Shown: piece by piece, positions 6,154-11,096 of the stretch
Position numbering within the stretch: position 1 is the stretch's first letter
Layout: each line of letters begins with the position of its first letter
Source: Pseudomonadaceae bacterium UBA836
GTDB taxonomy: Bacteria; Pseudomonadota; Gammaproteobacteria; Pseudomonadales; Pseudomonadaceae
Direction of reading: 5' to 3'
Length of the DNA stretch: 11,096 nt
Assembly: GCA_002296055.1 (NCBI GenBank)
Contig: DBHE01000219.1
Span: 1-11,096, forward strand
Program-made: the position numbers and the translations under genes
The notes under the pieces: generated by a model
What the model was told of the DNA's origin: nothing
Databases searched by the model: none
Seen by the model: only the letters and a program-made list of their open reading frames with translations

Positions 6154-6876
6154 ATGGAACAGCGCGGACAGTTGAGCAGTTGGAACGATGACAAGGGGTT
6201 TGGCTTTATCCAGCCCGACGCAGGGGGAGCGCGGCTGTTTGTGCATATCTCTGCAATGCGTGGTGACGCACGTCCGGAGACCGGCATGTCGGTCTGGTAT
6301 GTGCCGGGCACCGACGAGCGCGGCCGGCCGCGCGCCGAGCATATGCGGGCCGACGGACTGGCGCTGGATCGGCCGGCAATCCGTCGCAAACCCCGGCCGA
6401 CAGCCTCACCGCCCCGGCGCCCGCCACCGTCTGGCCGCAGCGCCAAGCCCAATCCTGGGGCCAGACGCCCGCCGCGCGGTCAACCGGTTCAGCATGTGGG
6501 GCGCAAGCTGGTGATGCTGTTTGTGCTCTGTCTATTGCCGTTATCGGGTAGCGCATTGCTGTGGTGGCGCGTGGGCTTGCCCTGGCCGCTGCTGGCTTAT
6601 CTGCTCGGCAGCGCAGCGAGTTTTGTGCAATACGCTATCGATAAGGGGCGCGCCGAGGCGGGGGCCTGGCGCACGTCGGAAAATACACTGCATGTGACCG
6701 AATTGCTCGGCGGCTGGCCTGGCGCCCTGGTAGCCCAGCAGGTGTTTCGCCACAAAACGCGCAAAGCGTCATTCCAGGCCGTGTTCTGGCTGATTGTTGG
6801 CCTGCATCAGCTGGTCTGGGTGGACCAGCTGATACTGGACGGACGGCTGCTCGGTCAGCTGTCCAGCGCGCTCTGA
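6154..6876 (+). CDS. Cold-shock domain fused to DUF1294 membrane domain
   Basis: The protein has 240 residues in three parts. Residues 1-65 form a cold-shock (OB-fold) domain with both nucleic-acid-binding motifs: KGFGFI at 14-19 and LFVHIS at 28-33. Residues 66-116 are a basic, Pro/Arg-rich linker likely to be disordered. Residues 117-227 are a DUF1294 domain with hydrophobic segments at about 117-136, 142-158 and 205-227. It carries the family pattern YAIDKGRA (160-167), AWRTSE (171-176), LLGGWPGAL (184-192) and VFRHKTRKASF (197-207). The layout predicts an inner-membrane protein presenting an RNA- or DNA-binding domain to the cytoplasm. This fusion is known as a family in proteobacteria, but its role is not established to my knowledge. 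GGGAGG precedes the ATG. Its 3' end overlaps the convergent oxidoreductase gene by 22 bp. Confidence 0.88.
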   Translation: MEQRGQLSSWNDDKGFGFIQPDAGGARLFVHISAMRGDARPETGMSVWYVPGTDERGRPRAEHMRADGLALDRPAIRRKPRPTASPPRRPPPSGRSAKPNPGARRPPRGQPVQHVGRKLVMLFVLCLLPLSGSALLWWRVGLPWPLLAYLLGSAASFVQYAIDKGRAEAGAWRTSENTLHVTELLGGWPGALVAQQVFRHKTRKASFQAVFWLIVGLHQLVWVDQLILDGRLLGQLSSAL

Positions 6877-8099
6877 CGGCTCGCCATCAGGCGACGATAG
6901 CGGCGAGTCAGACGGGCGGTGCGCAGCTGTTCACGCAGCAGTGCCCAGCTCGGCGCGACCTGCGGGTTGCTTGGCTGGCCACGGCTCAGGCGACGCAACT
7001 GAAACTTCACCATGGCCATGTTGGCCAGTGAAGCCAGTACCTTGTTGCTCCAAGTGACGGGCCGCAGGCTCGGCGCGATCTCTTCGCCGCGTTGCCAGCG
7101 GGTGGGCAGGGCTGGGTCTATCGCCAGTGCGGTCGCCATACCCACCAGCTGAGCACCGCCATCGAGCACCTGTTCGGCCACCGGTTGGCGCCGAATGCCA
7201 CCGGTCACCATGACCGGAACCCGGCTTTCTGTCGCGATATCGCGGACAAATTCCAGGAAGTAGGCCTCTCGCTGCAGGGTTCTGCCATCGCGCGCTTGCC
7301 CCTGCATAGCTGGCGCCTCGTAACTGCCGCCAGACAGCTCGATCAGGTCTACCGGCAGCAGGTTGAGCTGCTCAACCACCCAGCGGGCGTCGTCGACGTC
7401 AAAGCCGCCGCGCTGGAAGTCCGCTGAGTTGATCTTGACGCCCACGCCGAAGGATGGCCCGACCGCCTGGCGCACGGCGCTGACGATATCGAGCAGCAGA
7501 CTGGCGCGATTGGCCAGCGAGCCGCCGCGCTTGTCGTTGCGGCGATTGGTCAGCGGCGAAAGGAACTGGCTGAGCAGATAGCCGTGAGCGGCATGGATCT
7601 GCACGCCGTCAAACCCGGCCTCCTGAGCACGCCTGGCGCTGATCACAAAGCGCTGCATCAGCGCTTGAATATCGCTTTCGGTCAGCTCACGCGGGGTGTC
7701 GAACAGACGGGATGCGCTACCCATGTCGAGCGCGACAGCGGAGGGAGCCACCACGGGCTGGCCCAGGTTGGCCTGCATCTGGCGGCCCGGATGGTTCAAC
7801 TGCAGCCAGAACTGCGCTCCAGCGCTGCGACCGGCCTCCGCCCAGCGGCGAAAGGGCGCCAGATCGGAGTGCGCATCGAGCACCACGCCGCCGGGCCCGG
7901 TCATGGCGCGGGCGTCGACCATCACATTGCCGGACAGCAACAGGCCGCTGCCACCCTGACCCCAGGCGCGATACAGGGTAATCAGCTCCTCGGATGGGGC
8001 TTGGCCGGCGTCGGCCATGTTCTCTTCCATCGACGCTTTGGCAATACGGTTGCTCAGGTGGCTGCCGTTGGGCAGGGTGAGCGGGCTGAAGACAGGCAT
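6855..8099 (-). CDS. NADH:flavin oxidoreductase, old yellow enzyme family
   Basis: This 414-residue FMN enzyme belongs to the OYE group, which uses NAD(P)H to reduce activated alkenes, nitro compounds or quinones in the cytoplasm. The TIM-barrel motifs are in order: PNRIA-like SNRIAKASM (16-24), QLNHPGRQ (100-107), the substrate-binding pair His169/His172 in IHAAHGYLLSQFLSP (168-182), TNRRND-x-x-GG (184-193), a VKIN strand (221-224) and the FMN phosphate loop TGGIR (299-303). The C-terminal extension of about 65 residues is basic and has no recognised domain. No 4Fe-4S cysteine cluster or second flavin domain is present, so this is not a full 2,4-dienoyl-CoA reductase. The ATG follows GAGGAG at good spacing. 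It is transcribed from a MerR-type promoter shared with a divergent regulator gene, which suggests induction by a reactive or xenobiotic compound. Confidence 0.9.
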   Translation of the reverse strand: MPVFSPLTLPNGSHLSNRIAKASMEENMADAGQAPSEELITLYRAWGQGGSGLLLSGNVMVDARAMTGPGGVVLDAHSDLAPFRRWAEAGRSAGAQFWLQLNHPGRQMQANLGQPVVAPSAVALDMGSASRLFDTPRELTESDIQALMQRFVISARRAQEAGFDGVQIHAAHGYLLSQFLSPLTNRRNDKRGGSLANRASLLLDIVSAVRQAVGPSFGVGVKINSADFQRGGFDVDDARWVVEQLNLLPVDLIELSGGSYEAPAMQGQARDGRTLQREAYFLEFVRDIATESRVPVMVTGGIRRQPVAEQVLDGGAQLVGMATALAIDPALPTRWQRGEEIAPSLRPVTWSNKVLASLANMAMVKFQLRRLSRGQPSNPQVAPSWALLREQLRTARLTRRYRRLMASRQSALDS

Positions 8100-8129
8100 G
8101 CTGAACTCCTCGAACGGGTAGGTCAGCGC

Positions 8130-8160
8130 ATGCTAAGTTTAAAGTTAACTTTAATGTCAA
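8130..8160 (-). promoter_or_regulatory. MerR-type promoter/operator for the flavin oxidoreductase
   Basis: Read on the minus strand, TTGACA (8160-8155) is a perfect -35, followed by a 19-bp spacer and the -10 TAGCAT (8135-8130). The overlong 19-bp spacer is the hallmark of promoters that MerR-family activators untwist. The spacer contains a perfect 16-bp palindrome, TTAAAGTTAACTTTAA (8139-8154). Its centre AAGTTAACTT equals the core of the E. coli SoxR site at soxS. The divergent MerR-family gene starts 15 bp from this element, so the regulator probably also limits its own expression. Confidence 0.8.
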
Positions 8161-8174
8161 TCCCGGAGGACAGT

Positions 8175-8582
8175 ATGCGTATCGGTGAACTGGCAAGGCT
8201 GAGCGGCTTGCCAACCTCGCGTATTCGTTTTTATGAAACCAGCGACCTGCTCGACAGCATGCGGCAGAGCAACGGTTATCGGGAGTTCAGCCCTGAGGCA
8301 CCTTTGCTGCTGGAGATTATTCGGCGGGCTCAAGAGGCGGGGTTCTCGCTGGAGGAAATTCGTCACCTACTGCCGCCGGCAGGACTAGCCGAGTGGCCAA
8401 AGGAGCAATTGCTTTCACGCTTGCGCGCCAAGGTAGCTGACATTGAAGCACTGCAGCAGCGTTTGGCAGCCAGTAAAAGTGCGCTGCAGACCATCATTGC
8501 TCGGGTGGAGGCCAAGCCAGATGATGTCGATTGCGCCGCTAATGCGGCGCAGGTTTTGGCTGATCTGACCCGGCAAGGCTGA
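8175..8582 (+). CDS. MerR-family transcriptional regulator
   Basis: This is a compact 135-residue regulator. The winged-helix DNA-binding domain (about 1-70) shows IGELARLSGL (3-12), RIRFYE (17-22), GYREF (34-38) and AQEAGFSLEEIRHLL (52-66). A coiled-coil dimerisation helix covers about 75-113, and a short C-terminal tail follows. The only cysteine is Cys120, so the SoxR iron-sulfur cluster (four cysteines) and the paired cysteines of metal sensors are absent. The inducer is therefore unknown; an organic electrophile or a substrate of the neighbouring flavin enzyme is a guess. The frame is open far upstream, but ATG 8175 directly after GGAGGA (8165-8170) begins exactly at the conserved domain, so it is chosen. 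The divergent oxidoreductase gene is the obvious target. Confidence 0.9.
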   Translation: MRIGELARLSGLPTSRIRFYETSDLLDSMRQSNGYREFSPEAPLLLEIIRRAQEAGFSLEEIRHLLPPAGLAEWPKEQLLSRLRAKVADIEALQQRLAASKSALQTIIARVEAKPDDVDCAANAAQVLADLTRQG

Positions 8583-8621
8583 CGACTGCCGCACACCTCT
8601 GCTTGCTCATAGCGTTATTTG

Positions 8622-8650
8622 TTGAGAGTTATTTGTATTTGCATTAGCAT
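8622..8650 (+). promoter_or_regulatory. Sigma-70 promoter overlapped by a Fur-box-like sequence
   Basis: TTGAGA (8622-8627, 5 of 6), a 17-bp spacer and TAGCAT (8645-8650, 4 of 6) form a promoter ahead of the receptor gene. GAGAGTTATTTGTATTTGC at 8624-8642 covers the spacer. It matches the classic 19-bp Fur consensus at about 10 positions and the TGAGAATNATT-type pseudomonad pattern better. AT-rich sequence in otherwise GC-rich surroundings adds weight. Iron repression by Fur is the expected regulation of a siderophore receptor. Confidence 0.55.
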
Positions 8651-8672
8651 CCGGCGCCTCGTTCCCATGGAA

Positions 8673-8690
8673 AAGGAGGTTCCCGACGTG
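8673..8690 (+). promoter_or_regulatory. Strong Shine-Dalgarno site that fixes a GTG start
   Basis: AAGGAGGT (8673-8680) is a full-length match to the 16S rRNA 3' end and lies 7 nt before GTG 8688. The in-frame ATG at 8667 sits upstream of this site and has no ribosome-binding sequence of its own, so GTG is preferred. Confidence 0.75.
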
Positions 8691-10883
8691 TCTCGTTTAC
8701 CCCTGCAAACCCCACATCGCTTTCCCCGCTCGCTGCTGACGGTCAGCTTGAGTCTCGCCGCTCTGCACGCCACCCCAGTCTGGTCGCAGGCGTCAGATGG
8801 AACAGCAGAAGAAGAGCGCATCCAGCTGGAAGCGGTCACGGTAACCGCTGAATCGGCGGGCGCTTCGCCGGTAACCGAAGGCACCGGCTCCTACACTACC
8901 GAGGCGACGCGCACCGCGACCCGTCTTACCCTGGCGCCGCGCGAGACACCGCAGTCGGTGTCGGTGATCACCCGTCAGGTGATGGACGACTTCGCGGTGG
9001 AGTCGATTACCGACGTGGTCAACATGACCACCGGGGTTTCCAGCAAGGCCTTCGACAGCTCGCGCAACGGCTTCTCTGCCCGGGGCTTTGATATCACCAA
9101 CCTGATGGTCGACGGCGTGCCGACCACCTGGAGCGCTGGCTGGGCTGCGGGTGAGACGCAGATGGATACCCTGCTGTATGACCGCGTGGAAGTGGTGCGC
9201 GGCGCCACCGGGCTGGTCACCGGTGCAGGTAACCCATCGGCCGCCATCAACATGGTGCGCAAGCGCGCTGACAGTGTGCAGCCGCACGGGTTTGTCAGCG
9301 GGCAGGTGGGCTCCTGGGATCGCTATCAGGGCACAGTGGACCTGTCCGGGGCTCTGCATGAAAGTGGCAAGATTCGCGGCCGCGTGGTTGGCAGTTATCT
9401 GGAAGAGGGCTCCTACATTGACCTGGCGGAGAACGAGAAGTCGGTTCTGTTGGGCACCCTGGGTATCGACCTGACCGACAATACCCTGCTGAACCTGGGC
9501 GCCAGCTACCAGCAGAACAGCCCGACCGCCTCCATGTGGGGCGGCTTGCCGACCTGGTTCAGCGATGGCTCGCGCACCGACTGGAGCACCTCCAAGACCA
9601 CCGCCCCGGAGTGGGCCGAGTGGGCCTCTACGCAGACCACCTACTACGCCAACCTGGAGCATACCTTTGACTCCGGTTTGCGCCTGTACGGGGCTTACAG
9701 CCGGGCGACCAACGAAGCGGATCTGCGCTTGCTGTACCTGTCCGGCGCGCCGGACAAGGCCACAGGTCTGGGCATGAGCGCCAGCCCCACCTGGTACGAC
9801 GTTACACGCGAGCAGGACACCCTCGATCTGTCCGCCACCATTCCGTTCTACTTTGGCGGCCAGGACCACGAGGTGGTCGTCGGCTCCATGTACAGCCAAC
9901 AGGAGCTGAACACCGACCGTCGTGCCCCGCTTAACCGCCCAGCGGTCGGCAACTTCTACGAGTGGGATGGCTCCTATCCTGAGCCGCAGTGGGGGCCGTC
10001 TGCGGCGTATACCTCCCAGGATACCGACGAGCTGGGCGCCTACGCCGTGGCGCGCCTGCGGCTGGCAGACCCCTTGCAGCTGATTATTGGTAGCCGCATC
10101 AGCAACTGGGACACCAGTGGTATGAAGTGGGACGGGTCGACCTATAAGTTCGAGCACGAGCATGAGGTCACGCCCTATGCCGGCCTGATCTACGACATCA
10201 ATGATCAGTACTCCACCTACGTGAGCTACTCCGAGATCTTCAACCCGCAGGATAGCCAGGACCGCAACGGCGATTATCTGGACCCGCTGGAAGGTCAGAA
10301 TTATGAGGCCGGCATCAAGGGCGAGTACTTTGGCGGCCGCCTGAACGCTTCGCTGGCGGTGTTCCGCATAGAGCAGGACAATCTGGCCCAGCCGGACGTG
10401 GGCCAGGTGGTGCCGGGTGGTATCGCCCAGGCCTACTACGCCGCGCAGGGTACGACCAGCAACGGCTATGAGATTGAAGTCTCCGGTGCCCTGACCGAGA
10501 ACTGGAACCTGCTGGTGGGCTGGGCGCAGTTCAGCGCCGAGGATGCCGACGGGGAAGACGTCAATACACGCTTCCCACGGCGCACCGCAAACCTGTTTAC
10601 CACCTACCGTGTGGGTCGCCTGACCCTGGGCGGCGGGGTGAACTGGGAAGACGGCAACTACACCATCGCGACCAACCCACTGGGCCAGCGCGACAAGCTG
10701 GAGCAGAGCTCCTACGCACTGGTCAACGTCATGGCACGCTACGCGCTCAGCGATGAGCTTAGTCTGCAGCTGAACGTGGATAACCTGCTGGACAAGAAGT
10801 ACTACAGCCAGATCGGCTTCTATCAGCAACATGCCTTTGGCGAGCCGCGCAACGGCAAGCTTGAGCTGCGCTACAGCTTCTGA
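8688..10883 (+). CDS. TonB-dependent siderophore receptor, FhuE type
   Basis: This outer-membrane receptor takes up a ferric siderophore using TonB energy. From GTG 8688 it has 731 residues: a signal peptide (about 1-35, basic start, hydrophobic LLTVSLSLAALHA, cleavage after SQA), a TonB box region near LEAVTVT (48-54), the plug (about 75-192) and a 22-strand-type barrel ending in the terminal Phe (LRYSF). Plug signatures are RETPQSVSVIT (85-95), SARGFDITNLMVDGVP (130-145) and RVEVVRGATGLVTGAGNPSAAINMVRK (starting at 166). Those blocks, together with WGGLPTW and APEWAEW in the barrel, recall E. coli FhuE, the receptor for coprogen, rhodotorulic acid and ferrioxamine. A hydroxamate ligand is therefore likely but not proven. 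No N-terminal signalling domain is present, so it should not drive an ECF sigma cascade. No siderophore synthesis genes are nearby, which suggests use of siderophores made by others. Confidence 0.92.
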   Translation: MSRLPLQTPHRFPRSLLTVSLSLAALHATPVWSQASDGTAEEERIQLEAVTVTAESAGASPVTEGTGSYTTEATRTATRLTLAPRETPQSVSVITRQVMDDFAVESITDVVNMTTGVSSKAFDSSRNGFSARGFDITNLMVDGVPTTWSAGWAAGETQMDTLLYDRVEVVRGATGLVTGAGNPSAAINMVRKRADSVQPHGFVSGQVGSWDRYQGTVDLSGALHESGKIRGRVVGSYLEEGSYIDLAENEKSVLLGTLGIDLTDNTLLNLGASYQQNSPTASMWGGLPTWFSDGSRTDWSTSKTTAPEWAEWASTQTTYYANLEHTFDSGLRLYGAYSRATNEADLRLLYLSGAPDKATGLGMSASPTWYDVTREQDTLDLSATIPFYFGGQDHEVVVGSMYSQQELNTDRRAPLNRPAVGNFYEWDGSYPEPQWGPSAAYTSQDTDELGAYAVARLRLADPLQLIIGSRISNWDTSGMKWDGSTYKFEHEHEVTPYAGLIYDINDQYSTYVSYSEIFNPQDSQDRNGDYLDPLEGQNYEAGIKGEYFGGRLNASLAVFRIEQDNLAQPDVGQVVPGGIAQAYYAAQGTTSNGYEIEVSGALTENWNLLVGWAQFSAEDADGEDVNTRFPRRTANLFTTYRVGRLTLGGGVNWEDGNYTIATNPLGQRDKLEQSSYALVNVMARYALSDELSLQLNVDNLLDKKYYSQIGFYQQHAFGEPRNGKLELRYSF

Positions 10884-10889
10884 GTGTGT

Positions 10890-10915
10890 GCAGCGGCGCC
10901 ATGTGGCGCCGCTGC
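10890..10915. terminator. Perfect hairpin between convergent genes
   Basis: GCAGCGGCGCC (10890-10900) and GGCGCCGCTGC (10905-10915) pair perfectly over 11 bp around ATGT. It lies 6 bp after the receptor stop and 7 bp past the end of the convergent minus-strand gene. The following sequence, TGTCT, is only weakly T-rich. Design and position match the hairpin at 4449-4472. Confidence 0.6.
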
Positions 10916-10922
10916 TGTCTGC

Positions 10923-11096
10923 CTACTCCGGCACGTAGATCATACGCCCGTCATCCAGCCGGTAGGTCACACCGGCGCGGGCGCCCTGGCCTTCGCCCAT
11001 CTCCCCGCTGGACTCGTAACGGGTCAGCTCCTGACCGTCCTTGACGGTAATGCGCATGTTGTCCTCCCCCGGATTTTCCACCACGACCACCCGCTC
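10923..11096 (-). CDS. 3' end of an unrecognised small or partial protein
   Basis: On the minus strand, 57 codons run in from the right edge to a TAG at 10925-10923. The C-terminus ends RAGVTYRLDDGRMIYVPE, alternating polar and hydrophobic residues like beta strands. The first visible residues, ERVVVVENPGEDN, also look like protein, so the gene probably continues beyond the window. An internal ATG at 11057-11055 is preceded by GGGGGAGG at good spacing and could instead start a 44-residue protein. I do not recognise the family. It is convergent with the receptor gene and shares the hairpin. Confidence 0.55.
   Translation of the reverse strand, partial: ERVVVVENPGEDNMRITVKDGQELTRYESSGEMGEGQGARAGVTYRLDDGRMIYVPE

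Noticed and set aside
6855..8099. Calling the flavin enzyme a 2,4-dienoyl-CoA reductase (FadH)
   Set aside because: The 4Fe-4S cysteine motif and the C-terminal FAD/NADPH domain are missing; the length fits a single-domain old yellow enzyme.
7584..8174. N-terminal extension of the MerR-family protein by 197 residues
   Set aside because: This part lies antisense to the oxidoreductase gene and has no domain. The conserved helix-turn-helix begins exactly at ATG 8175 behind a strong ribosome site.
8175..8582. Calling the MerR-family regulator SoxR because of the SoxR-like operator core
   Set aside because: SoxR needs four cysteines for its 2Fe-2S cluster; this protein has only Cys120.
8793..10832. 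Very long minus-strand open frame (about 679 codons) opposite the receptor gene
   Set aside because: It is an antisense shadow of the receptor caused by high GC and codon bias. The product has no recognisable motifs, while the plus strand encodes a clear TonB-dependent receptor.

Overview
The window looks like a chromosomal segment of a GC-rich gammaproteobacterium, most likely Pseudomonas or a close relative such as Halopseudomonas. This rests on high-GC coding sequence, Pseudomonas-style palindromic intergenic repeats (TCCCACGC-4 nt-GCGTGGGA), a CdaR/GntP/glycerate kinase cluster, and a FhuE-type siderophore receptor. No mobile-element genes, RNA genes or CRISPR arrays were seen.

Left part (1-4472): the 5' end of an unrecognised minus-strand gene is divergent from a CdaR-type regulator. 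About 635 bp of non-coding, repeat-rich DNA follows. It holds two direct copies of a REP-like palindrome flanking two further large inverted repeats. Next come a GntP-family permease and a class I glycerate kinase that overlap by one base. Together they form a compact module: the regulator senses glycerate or a sugar diacid, the permease imports the acid, and the kinase feeds it into lower glycolysis. A perfect hairpin lies at the convergent junction with the next gene.

Centre (4480-6876): a minus-strand, animal-type heme peroxidase of the bacterial branch appears to keep the full heme-site signature, including both carboxylates that form covalent heme esters in mammalian enzymes. Divergent from it is a fusion of a cold-shock domain to a DUF1294 membrane domain. 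The 3' end of that gene overlaps the 3' end of the next one by 22 bp.

Right part (6855-11096): an old-yellow-enzyme type flavin oxidoreductase is divergent from a small MerR-family regulator. Between them is a classic MerR-type promoter with a perfect TTGACA, a 19-bp spacer and a 16-bp palindrome in the spacer. A TonB-dependent siderophore receptor of the FhuE type follows, with a Fur-box-like sequence on its promoter and a GTG start behind an ideal Shine-Dalgarno site. A hairpin terminator-like element separates it from the 3' end of an unrecognised minus-strand gene cut by the window edge.

Most of this is ordinary metabolic and iron-uptake DNA. The items most worth a second look are the MerR/OYE intergenic switch, the animal-type peroxidase and the composite repeat block between cdaR and the permease.
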